Positions 55,154 to 62,327 of a stretch of 64,000 nt of DNA are shown here, piece by piece; the stretch's first letter is position 1, and the number at the start of each line of letters is the position of its first letter. The notes beneath the pieces are model-generated. The model did no database searches. It saw only the letters and a program-made list of their open reading frames with translations, and had not been told where the DNA came from. The DNA is from Dyella sp. S184 (lineage in GTDB: Bacteria > Pseudomonadota > Gammaproteobacteria > Xanthomonadales > Rhodanobacteraceae): NCBI RefSeq assembly GCF_009766065.1, contig NZ_LMUE01000002.1:1161247-1225246 (forward strand). The letters run 5' to 3'. A program made the translations under genes and the position numbers.

Positions 55154-56344
55154 GGATGGTCTGATCATCTGGGGTTTGCGACGACAACCATCGTGTTCGT
55201 CATCGCTTCACGCCTGACAACAGATATACACCGCTTCGTTGGGCAATTTCGCACCTGATTTGCCGCGTTTCAGCGCGGCGGTGCGCTCGGCGGGCGCACT
55301 TATCCTGTCTTGGCCAGCAGATGCGTACGAGCCATCCATACATTGCTCAACGCAAACAGCGTCAGCACCTGCGCACCGTTCTTGGCGAGGCCGCGGTAGC
55401 GCGCCTTCACGTGACCGAATTGCCGCTTGATCACCCGGAAAGGATGCTCGACCGCTGCCCGGATCGACGCCTTGACGTGCTCCAGCTCTTCGATCAATCC
55501 GCGCAGCGTCTCATCGGTGATCGCCTTGACCGTGCTTCGCTTGGCCGCGATGTACCAGCGCCGGCCGCGTCGTGGCTTGGCGTGTTTGGGCGCGCCGGTG
55601 TAACCGGCGTCGCCAAACACCGCTTTCTCCCGCCCATGCAGCAGGTGTCCCACCTGTGTCACATCCGCCACGTTCGCCGCCGTCGTCACCACGCTGTGCA
55701 CCAGGCCGGTGGCCTCGTCCACGCCGATGTGTGCCTTCATCCCGAAATACCATTGATTCCCTTTCTTGGTCTGGTGCATCTGCGGATCGCGCGCCTTGGC
55801 CCGGTTCTTGTTCGACGATGCCGCGCCAAGAATCGTCGCGTCCACGATCGTGCCCTGCGAGAGCTTCAAGCCGTGATCGTGCAGATGCCGGTTCACCGCC
55901 TTGAACAGCTGCCCGGCCAACCCATGCTTCTCCAGCAGATGCCGGAACTTGCATACCGTCGTCTCGTCCGGCGCCGCCTCGCGCCCCAGATCAATGCCGA
56001 CAAACCGACGCATCGACGCCGAGTCGTACAGCGCCTCCTCCACGGCCGGATCGCTCAGCGCATACCACTGCTGCAAGAAGTAGATGCGCAGCATCCGTTC
56101 CAGGCCCACCGGACGACGACCACCTTCGGCGCGCGCCTTGGGATAGAACGGCTCAATCACCGCGCACAGCTCGGACCACGGCACCACCTTGTCCATCTCG
56201 GCGAGAAACACATCACGCCGCGTCGGTTTGCGATGCGTCTCGAATCCGCCATCGGCTTGCATGGCCAGGGTCAACTGCTCGGGCATCTTCTACACTCTGT
56301 CGGTGACGGCTTCGCTTCGACCGCAGGGCAAAATCAGAGTTTCC
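55154..56344. mobile_element. Complete IS5-family insertion sequence (1191 bp)
   Basis: Both ends can be placed by sequence. The left end begins GGATGGTCTGAT at 55154; the right end, read inward, begins GGAAACTCTGAT at 56344. These share GGA-N3-TCTGAT as imperfect terminal inverted repeats. TTAG flanks both sides directly (55150-55153 and 56345-56348), a four-base target duplication of the YTAR type expected for IS5-group elements. One intact transposase gene fills most of the element. Confidence 0.87.
55300..56286 (-). CDS. IS5 family transposase
   Basis: 328 residues, uninterrupted. DDE transposase of the IS4/IS5 superfamily: N-terminal DUF772-type region (GRRPVGLERMLRIYFLQQWYALSDPAVEEALYDSASMRRFVGID), first Asp in GTIVDATILGAASS, second Asp in AVFGDAGYTGAPKH, and Glu in AAVEHPFRVIKRQFGHVKARYRGL. 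Length is normal for the IS5 group. The element appears recently active, since the frame and both ends are intact. Confidence 0.95.
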   Translation of the reverse strand: MPEQLTLAMQADGGFETHRKPTRRDVFLAEMDKVVPWSELCAVIEPFYPKARAEGGRRPVGLERMLRIYFLQQWYALSDPAVEEALYDSASMRRFVGIDLGREAAPDETTVCKFRHLLEKHGLAGQLFKAVNRHLHDHGLKLSQGTIVDATILGAASSNKNRAKARDPQMHQTKKGNQWYFGMKAHIGVDEATGLVHSVVTTAANVADVTQVGHLLHGREKAVFGDAGYTGAPKHAKPRRGRRWYIAAKRSTVKAITDETLRGLIEELEHVKASIRAAVEHPFRVIKRQFGHVKARYRGLAKNGAQVLTLFALSNVWMARTHLLAKTG

Positions 56345-56506
56345 TTAGGCGTTAAATGCTGCCGCCGCTTCTGCGGCTAATCCCAAAGGGCTACTTCGAA
56401 CACGGCATGAAGAGAGATGTCAGACCGACATCCCTCAAATACCCTGAAGCCGCGTTGCTAGCCCTAACTCTGTTCGCCCACTGCGCGACTACGCTGGAGG
56501 TACCCT

Positions 56507-57046
56507 ATGAACGACACCGCGGATTTCTATATCTCGAACGTTAGCGGTGAAGTCGCGGCGATTCTTAAATCGACTATCCAGCAGATGTCGCGTGGCTCAG
56601 ATATCAGCGACTTGATCGTTCATCAATTAACGCTCGCCTCAACGGCATTGGAAAACGAGAGAACGAAAAGACAATCCTCTATTTTCTGTCAAAGTCGCGG
56701 CACGTTGACGCAGCGTCAACTCAATAAAGCGAAGTCGATACTTTGCGACATGGCGTCTTCGACCAACGCCTCCGCTCTAGCCGCACAAGCCTGTGCCATG
56801 TCGCTGGGCCACTTTGAACGATGCTTTCGCATGTCAGCAGGAATGTCTCCTCATCATTGGATCATCAAGGCCAGAATGACTAGGGCGAAACACCTTCTCG
56901 TCGACGGCAACGCATCAATCGCAGATATCGCCAAGCAATGTGGCTACTCGGAAAATTGCCACTTCACAAGAATCTTCACGCGTGAAATCGGCATCAGCCC
57001 AGGAGCTTGGCGCCGACTTTTTGCCAATCTTTGGCATCCCGTTTGA
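56507..57046 (+). CDS. Short AraC family transcriptional regulator
   Basis: 179 residues. Start at ATG 56507 with a strong GGAGGT seven bases before it. The C-terminal domain is complete: ALAAQACAMSLGHFERCFRMSAGMSPHHWIIKARMTRAKHLL and SIADIAKQCGYSENCHFTRIFTREIGISPGAWRRLFAN. The N-terminus is only about 75 residues, too short for the usual effector domain, so this is either a minimal AraC protein or a truncated one. It begins 158 bases past the IS5 right end, so the insertion may have removed upstream sequence or a promoter. Confidence 0.85.
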   Translation: MNDTADFYISNVSGEVAAILKSTIQQMSRGSDISDLIVHQLTLASTALENERTKRQSSIFCQSRGTLTQRQLNKAKSILCDMASSTNASALAAQACAMSLGHFERCFRMSAGMSPHHWIIKARMTRAKHLLVDGNASIADIAKQCGYSENCHFTRIFTREIGISPGAWRRLFANLWHPV

Positions 57047-57426
57047 AGCGAAATGGATAACAGCTGTGTTAGTTGCACGGCCAGAACGGCTTTCGTCATG
57101 ACCTTATCCCAAACCATGTCCACCTCGCCGGCCACGATAACGTCATCCCCTGTCCGTCCCTCAAAAGAATGTTGATGCGAACACATCCATCTCGCCGCCT
57201 TACTTCGACTTCCAAAATGAGCAACGAGCATTTCCGCAAGCAATGCATGGCGCTCCTCAAGCGCTGCAAATGCATTCATGACGACCTCCTCTCTGAAGGC
57301 TGCAAGTCGCGCCATATCTTCGGAGACGCGAGCAAAGTCCAGGGCTGGCTGAGTTCTATCGCTCCGCGACCGAACACCTCGCCGAACTGACGCCAGGGTC
57401 ATACCCACTTCAAGTGATTGCCGCAT
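56944..57426 (-). CDS. Possible DUF2384-like protein with an extended, overlapping C-terminus
   Basis: Up to 160 residues from ATG 57426. The part LLAEMLVAHFGSRSKAARWMCSHQHSFEGRTGDDVIVAGEVDMVWDKV resembles the Xre/MbcA/ParS antitoxin-type domain (FG-x4-A-x2-W then GRTxxD). This is recalled from memory and needs a profile search. The final 35 residues run antisense through the end of the AraC gene and look non-native, as if the original stop was lost. It begins two bases after the stop of the previous ORF, the third of three tightly packed genes. Confidence 0.45.
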   Translation of the reverse strand: MRQSLEVGMTLASVRRGVRSRSDRTQPALDFARVSEDMARLAAFREEVVMNAFAALEERHALLAEMLVAHFGSRSKAARWMCSHQHSFEGRTGDDVIVAGEVDMVWDKVMTKAVLAVQLTQLLSISLQTGCQRLAKSRRQAPGLMPISRVKILVKWQFSE

Positions 57427-57428
57427 GG

Positions 57429-57725
57429 CTAATGCCTCACACCTGCCTGGATAGCTCGCAAAAACCGAATGACTTCGGCGGTGCGCCCATCGTGCACCAG
57501 TTGCTCTGCGGTTAGCGAGTCGAGTTCATCGATTTGAGTATGTTGATACCACGATAGCGTCGCGTTCGGATTTGGCTCGATCTCCTGCGCAATGCGCAGA
57601 ACGCTGAGCACGTCCAATACCGCGCTGCCTAGGCCTGAATATTTTTCAGGACGCATGTCCTGCGCGGAGACGGCATTCCTACTAGAAGAAAGTTCCCATC
57701 TCCGGATTTGCGGTCGCATCACCAT
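57429..57725 (-). CDS. Small protein, possible MbcA/ParS-like domain (second of three)
   Basis: 98 residues from ATG 57725, which overlaps the stop of the upstream ORF (ATGGTGA). The C-terminal half, LSWYQHTQIDELDSLTAEQLVHDGRTAEVIRFLRAI, has the pattern W-Y...TAxxLV-x-GR-x2-x-V-x-x-x-L common to DUF2384-like toxin-binding domains. No toxin gene is recognisable beside it. The function is unproven. Confidence 0.5.
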   Translation of the reverse strand: MVMRPQIRRWELSSSRNAVSAQDMRPEKYSGLGSAVLDVLSVLRIAQEIEPNPNATLSWYQHTQIDELDSLTAEQLVHDGRTAEVIRFLRAIQAGVRH

Positions 57726-57949
57726 GGGATAGCTCTCCTATCAATGAGGTGCTCTAACTGTAGGATCTGATGCGCGGTATTCGCTTGTATTTTATAAGCG
57801 GCCTTGACAATTGATGATGTCGTTCGAAGTTGATCTTCTTCAGTAACGAGTTCTCTGCGCATCGGTACGCGACAAGAAAACGCCCATTCACCCCAGTGCC
57901 CGATGTAACCCTTTCGTATGATTCTTTTCCAGGGGTCATAGCGCACCAT
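57719..57949 (-). CDS. Small hypothetical protein (first of three)
   Basis: 76 residues from ATG 57949, chosen because GGGAGAG lies nine bases ahead; earlier starts would overlap the divergent YceI gene. Begins MVRYDPWKRIIRKGYIGHWG and ends HQILQLEHLIDRRAIPW. I recognise no family. The stop overlaps the next ORF by seven bases, so the two are coupled, or a frameshift has split a single gene. Confidence 0.5.
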   Translation of the reverse strand: MVRYDPWKRIIRKGYIGHWGEWAFSCRVPMRRELVTEEDQLRTTSSIVKAAYKIQANTAHQILQLEHLIDRRAIPW

Positions 57950-57989
57950 AACCAGCGACTCTCCCATAGACGATCCAGGAGTGCACTCG

Positions 57990-58634
57990 GTGAAAAGCCT
58001 TCTCGCTTCTTTCGCCATAGCAGTAGTGTCCTTGCTAGAGGCGCCAGCAGGGATCGCCATGCAGGCGAGTCAGAGCGCCACGGAAGATGCAGCAGCCTTG
58101 GCACAGTACAAGTCCCTTGGTCTTACTAAAGATCCAAGAGCGATCACGGCAGGTGAATATAAGATCGATCCGCACCATACGTCGGTTATAGCGAAACTCG
58201 CTCATATGGACTTGTCTCGCTACTCGCTTCGCTTCGATTCCTTGAGTGGCGGATTTTTATTCGATCCCTCGCGTACAATGGCCATAAACCTTGAGATATC
58301 TATTGCCCCGCAGTCGGTCGATACCGGCGACCAGGCATTCGACAAAAAAATAGCCAAGCGATACTTTCGGATTGATCAATACCCCAAAATCACATTTTCG
58401 TCGTCGGCAGTGAAGATCGCTGGCGATCACATATCTGTGGACGGCATCCTGGACTTTCATGGCGTGAAAAAGCCACTGACGCTAAATGTCGTTTATCGTG
58501 GCTTCGCTCACGGTCGCATGGGTTTCTCTGGCGAAGCAACATTTAAACGATCCGAATTTGGTGTCGGAGAATGGGCGCCACTGGAAGCCGACGAAGTAAC
58601 TCTTCTTATCGAAACTGAATTCGTGAAAACCTAA
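57990..58634 (+). CDS. YceI family protein
   Basis: 214 residues from the GTG at 57990, preferred because AGGAG lies eight bases before it. Signal peptide MKSLLASFAIAVVSLLEAPAGIA. YceI lipocalin-like core: ITAGEYKIDPHHTSVIAKLAHMDLSRYSLRFDSLSGGFLFD, FFVE-equivalent YFRIDQYPKITFSSSAVK, VDGILDFHGVKKPLTLNVVYRG and FSGEATFKRSEFGVGEWAPLEADEVTLLIETEFVK. Such proteins bind polyisoprenoid lipids in the periplasm. Single gene, divergent from the three small ORFs. Confidence 0.93.
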   Translation: MKSLLASFAIAVVSLLEAPAGIAMQASQSATEDAAALAQYKSLGLTKDPRAITAGEYKIDPHHTSVIAKLAHMDLSRYSLRFDSLSGGFLFDPSRTMAINLEISIAPQSVDTGDQAFDKKIAKRYFRIDQYPKITFSSSAVKIAGDHISVDGILDFHGVKKPLTLNVVYRGFAHGRMGFSGEATFKRSEFGVGEWAPLEADEVTLLIETEFVKT

Positions 58635-59013
58635 CTTGCCGCATCGACATTCATCGATTGAAGCCTCCCCTTGTTTTGGCTAGATCCATGACCTCGCATA
58701 AAACACCGTGAGACGATCGAACATATAAATGAGCTGATTGAGAATTCCTCCGCCTGCCAAATAGCGCGAGACTGAGGAAACTGAACGCCGCACAAAGAAT
58801 TTCGGCACTGGTAGAGGGTGGCGCGTATGTTGGACTGCTCCAAATGCTCCGGGACTTTAAGAAACGCCGACGCCATCATTGCCTATTCTGGCCCTGTGCA
58901 GGACGCGCCCGATGCACGCGGCGCTTAGCGTCGTTTCGATGTTTGCAATCCGCATGACACGAACGCGGCCAACCATCTGCAAATAGCGACTTCCGCTACG
59001 AAGGTCACAGGGC
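58635..59013. other. 379-base intergenic region with a possible small ORF
   Basis: No established gene is seen. One small + strand ORF at 58827-58928 (33 codons, MLDCSKCSGTLRNADAIIAY...) has GAGGGTGG upstream and a CxxC pair, but it has no recognisable family and may be chance. A minus-strand ORF through 58879 shows no protein-like features. Confidence 0.35.
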
Positions 59014-60057
59014 ATGATTAGAAATTTCAATACGCAGGGTCAGCTCAATGTGAAGCGTCGCAAATTTTTGGCAGCGACCCTTTTCGGATCACTCGCTCTC
59101 GCCGCAAATCGTATAGCGAGTGCATTCGATCGATCGGAAACTTCTGTCGACCGCTCTCGTTCCGCCAAACATCCAGAGGAACATCTCTCTATGGCTACGT
59201 TATATAAAGCGCAAAAAGTAGACGACGTCGAAGTCTTCTATCGTGAAGCGGGTCGTGTGGGCGCGCCGGTGCTACTTCTGTTGCATGGATACCCGACTTC
59301 CAGTCATATGTTCCGTGACCTCATTCCATTGCTGGCTAACGATTACCATGTCATCGCCCCGGACCTTCCGGGTTTTGGCAATACGAAAGCGCCCCCGCGC
59401 GGCGCGTTTGACTATACGTTCGACCAACTTGCGCAGATCGTCATCGGTTTCACGAACGCGTTGAACCTCAAGAAATACGCGCTATATGTCTTCGACTACG
59501 GTGCACCTACCGGCTTTCGCGTAGCAGTCGCCCATCCCGAGCGCGTGACGGCCATCATCAGCCAGAACGGCAATGCCTACGAAGACGGGTTGAGCGACGT
59601 CTGGGGTCCTTATCAAGCGTACTGGCGAGCCCCTTCGGAGAAGACGCGAGAAGCGTGCCGCGATGCTCTTTCACCCGAAGCGATACGCTTGCAGTATCTG
59701 CATGGAGCCGATCCCCTCAAGGTGTCGCCCGACGGCTACACGCTCGACATTGCATACATCAGTCGCCCGGGGATGGATGATATCCAGCTTGACCTCGTGC
59801 TGGATTACCGCACCAACGTAGCCTCCTATCCCGCATGGCAAGCGTACTTTCGCGAGCATCAACCGCCATTGCTTGCGGTATGGGGCGACCAAGACCCGTT
59901 TTTCCTTCCCGCGGGCGCACAGGCCTATAAGCGTGATATCCCCGAAGCCGAAGTGCATTTGTTGAATACCGGGCATTTCGCGCTGGAGACCAACGCGCAT
60001 GACGTTGCCGATTACATCCGCGACTTCCTAAAGCGGAAAGTAAAAAACGTCTCCTAA
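59014..60057 (+). CDS. Alpha/beta hydrolase (epoxide hydrolase/haloalkane dehalogenase-like) with Tat-type leader
   Basis: 347 residues. Leader NVKRRKFLAATLFGSLALAANRIASA has the paired arginines of a Tat signal. Hydrolase core: PVLLLLHGYPTSSHMFRDLIPLLA (oxyanion HGYP), APDLPGFGNTKAP, nucleophile Asp in YVFDYGAPTGFRVAVAHP, acid in AVWGDQDPFFLP and base His in LLNTGHFALETNAHDVA. An Asp nucleophile with a D-Y-G-A-P context is typical of epoxide hydrolases and dehalogenases. Export from the cytoplasm is unusual for this class. A GMC oxidoreductase remnant follows. Confidence 0.9.
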   Translation: MIRNFNTQGQLNVKRRKFLAATLFGSLALAANRIASAFDRSETSVDRSRSAKHPEEHLSMATLYKAQKVDDVEVFYREAGRVGAPVLLLLHGYPTSSHMFRDLIPLLANDYHVIAPDLPGFGNTKAPPRGAFDYTFDQLAQIVIGFTNALNLKKYALYVFDYGAPTGFRVAVAHPERVTAIISQNGNAYEDGLSDVWGPYQAYWRAPSEKTREACRDALSPEAIRLQYLHGADPLKVSPDGYTLDIAYISRPGMDDIQLDLVLDYRTNVASYPAWQAYFREHQPPLLAVWGDQDPFFLPAGAQAYKRDIPEAEVHLLNTGHFALETNAHDVADYIRDFLKRKVKNVS

Positions 60058-60173
60058 GGCGAATCGTCCGTAGATGCGCTGTAGTGGCTCATTACCGGCC
60101 TTGAATCGGTCGGTCACGTTGTACCGAAGAAAACACCTGCGGGTGAAATGCTTCGGCAAAAAGCTGGAGAAAT

Positions 60174-60568
60174 GACGTCGACCCTCCCCTGGAGATCAAA
60201 TCTGGCTATCTCTCGGCAGATGGCGATTTGGAAACTTTGACTGCTGTTGCAGAGCAAGCGATCGGGCGTGGTAATCAGGCTGCGTTGCGCCTTACCGGAC
60301 TGGCCAAGTCGCGTCCGAATCTCTTTCAAAAATTCAGCTGCAAACGTTTCTTCGTCGCGGTCTTTCTACCTTCTGGCACCAAAGCGGCACAGCCAGAATG
60401 GGCGTTGATCCAACCACATCGGTGGTAAGCGGTCGCCTGAAGGTCCACGGCTTGGAAGGTCTTACGGTCGCGGACGCATCGGTGTTTCCACGCGTCACGG
60501 CGGGCAACACGATGGCCCCGAGCATTGGGGTCGGTGAGATGGCAGCCAAGTTCCTTACTACCAAATAA
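60174..60568 (+). pseudogene. C-terminal remnant of a GMC (glucose-methanol-choline) oxidoreductase
   Basis: Two frames each carry part of a GMC C-terminus. The first reads PPLEIKSGYLSADGDLETLTAVAEQAIGRGNQAAL (60183 onward). After about 60,300 a second frame reads RGLSTFWHQSGTARMG then VHGLEGLTVADASVFPRVTAGNTMAPSIGVGEMAAKF, to TAA at 60566-60568. HQSGTARMG holds the conserved catalytic histidine and GNTMAP is the flavin-facing GNTxAP motif. The N-terminal FAD-binding half is absent, so this is a decayed fragment. Confidence 0.9.
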
Positions 60569-60597
60569 AACTTCGACGCAACACATAGGCCCGTTAC

Positions 60598-61554
60598 ATG
60601 AGAACTGCTGAATCTCGCCACATTATCTCAGCTGTCCTCATCTCGCTCTGCTTCATGGGCGGCATCGCGCGAGCCGCCTCGGCGACCGGCGTACCTTTGC
60701 TCCTTTTCCCCGAGCTAGCTGCACTGTCCTACGACGTATTCCTGCGGCCACGCGGCACCTGGGCCAGTGCGCCCTGGATGCTTGCGCTCACCCCGGCAAT
60801 GACCGCCGTGCTGGGTGTACTCGTCACTCGTTATCTGCCTTATTCCGCCGCATCCATTGCGATTTGCATTTTGGGGGCGATGATCATTCTCAAGCTCATG
60901 CGCTCGCCGATCGCTCCGGCCATCTCGGCCTGCTTTCTCGCGCTCTCACTAGGCGAGAAAGGCTGGCTCTATCCGCTTGCGATTCTGCTCGGCACGAGTG
61001 CGCTTGCCGTCCTGTCCTCCGCATACCGGAGGTTCTTCGACAAGGGAGCCGCACGCGCCGCGACGAGCGCCGACGATCTGGTCGATGACGAAATCGAATC
61101 GCTGCCCAAGCAATTTCTGTGGATTCCGTTCTTAGTAACTTTTCTCGGCGTTGCCTACCTGCTTTCGATGGCGACCGGAATGCGAATGGTGCTTTTCCCG
61201 CCACTCGTCGTTATTGCCTTCGAAATGTTCGCGCATGCAAACGTCTGTCCCTGGGCCCAGCGACCGATACTGTTGCCGGCAGTGTGCACGCTCGCGGCGG
61301 CAGTCGGCGTCGCTACGGTGGCGACGTTTGGTCCTGGCGTTACATCCACTGTGCTGGCCATGCTGTTCGGCGTCGTTATGCTTCGCGCGACTCGTCTGCA
61401 TGCAATCCCCGCACTTGCCATAGGACTCCTTCCGCAAGTCATGACCTGCGCCGACTGGCATTTCCCGCTCGCAGTCAGCATAGGCAGCACGCTTTTGACG
61501 GCGAGTTTCCTGCTCATCGAGAAATCGTCGAGAATCAAACGCCAGGTCGCGTAA
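60598..61554 (+). CDS. Multi-pass membrane protein, HPP-like
   Basis: 318 residues with about nine hydrophobic helices. The early segment VPLLLFPELAALSYDVFLRPRGTWA and the VLFPPLVVIAFEMFAH segment recall HPP-type transmembrane proteins, in which a proline-rich loop lies at the start of a helix. The function of this group is not settled, though nitrite transport is reported for plant HPP proteins. A soluble loop (RFFDKGAARAATSADDLVDDEIESLPKQF) splits the protein. Clean single ORF after the GMC remnant. Confidence 0.7.
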   Translation: MRTAESRHIISAVLISLCFMGGIARAASATGVPLLLFPELAALSYDVFLRPRGTWASAPWMLALTPAMTAVLGVLVTRYLPYSAASIAICILGAMIILKLMRSPIAPAISACFLALSLGEKGWLYPLAILLGTSALAVLSSAYRRFFDKGAARAATSADDLVDDEIESLPKQFLWIPFLVTFLGVAYLLSMATGMRMVLFPPLVVIAFEMFAHANVCPWAQRPILLPAVCTLAAAVGVATVATFGPGVTSTVLAMLFGVVMLRATRLHAIPALAIGLLPQVMTCADWHFPLAVSIGSTLLTASFLLIEKSSRIKRQVA

Positions 61555-61904
61555 AAAAAGCAAAAAGAGCAGAGTGCATTTCTCAGAAGCAAGCCAATCC
61601 CGCTTACTTCGCCAATCCTTCGCCAAGTAACGCATCGAAATCCCGCTGTTGTTCAATGCATTGGCAGCCTTCGCCAGCTTGCCCGCCGGTCTCGCCTGCG
61701 AAGCGCTCGACATCGTGCACTGGCTTTCGCACCGACGATCCACACGCAAGCTCTATTCGGTCCCTCGTCTCGGACGCGAAGCATTGATCAGATCATGGTC
61801 CATCGAGCCCATATCACGATGGCTGGGCCGTCAGATATTTCTACCGCCGACGACACTCGCTCAGATGCAGATGCCCGCATGAACTCCGTGGTGATACCTC
61901 AGGA
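61555..61904. other. 350-base intergenic region
   Basis: A + strand frame at 61649-61882 (77 codons, FNALAAFASLPAGLACEALDIVHWL...) is open but has no ribosome site or family I recognise, and a minus-strand frame is open across the same stretch. Neither is supported as a gene. It lies between two convergent genes. Confidence 0.4.
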
Positions 61905-62297
61905 TCAAAGACCTATCTTCCGCTCGACCCACTGGGCACGCCAAGCAGGAGCTGCAAACGCATCGGCGAAGTACTGGGTTTCATGCAATACCTTTCCGTC
62001 CCGAAACTCCATGATGCTCACGGTGTAGACGGGCTTGCTCTCATAGGTAATTGCATATTCGGTAACCCAGAGGTTGCCCTGTCCTACGATACGCCGGACC
62101 ACAAACCCCGATGGTTTACCTGGATGATGGCTACGAAGCGCTTGCAGATTATGCCGACCGTGAATGATCTCGCCTGACTGTGGGTACTCGCAGACGGCGT
62201 CATCGTGATAGATCTCATGCTCGGCAACTTGATCACCTGCAGCAGACGCAGCCCAATGTCGATCCAGAGCCGTCCGAACATTCTGCACTTCCATCAT
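61905..62297 (-). CDS. NTF2-like/SnoaL-like protein
   Basis: 130 residues. The NTF2-fold cone is suggested by TALDRHWAASAAGDQVAEHEIYHDDAVCEYPQSGEIIHGRHNLQALRSHHPGKPSGFVVRRI and VYTVSIMEFRDGKVLHETQYFADAF, closely fitting SnoaL/DUF4440-type proteins. The substrate is unknown. It lies 30 bases downstream of the MerA-like gene on the same strand, so the two probably share a transcript. Confidence 0.87.
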   Translation of the reverse strand: MMEVQNVRTALDRHWAASAAGDQVAEHEIYHDDAVCEYPQSGEIIHGRHNLQALRSHHPGKPSGFVVRRIVGQGNLWVTEYAITYESKPVYTVSIMEFRDGKVLHETQYFADAFAAPAWRAQWVERKIGL

Positions 62298-62327
62298 CGG
62301 CCTCCGTTTGCTTCAAATCGCTCAGCA

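Noticed and set aside
55321..56355. A 344-codon + strand open frame across the IS5 transposase
   Set aside because: Antisense shadow of the transposase; composition is Arg/His/Leu-rich and it lacks any domain.
57073..57390. A 105-codon + strand ORF opposite the three-gene cluster
   Set aside because: No ribosome site, composition typical of an antisense frame, and the minus-strand frame fits a packed operon better.
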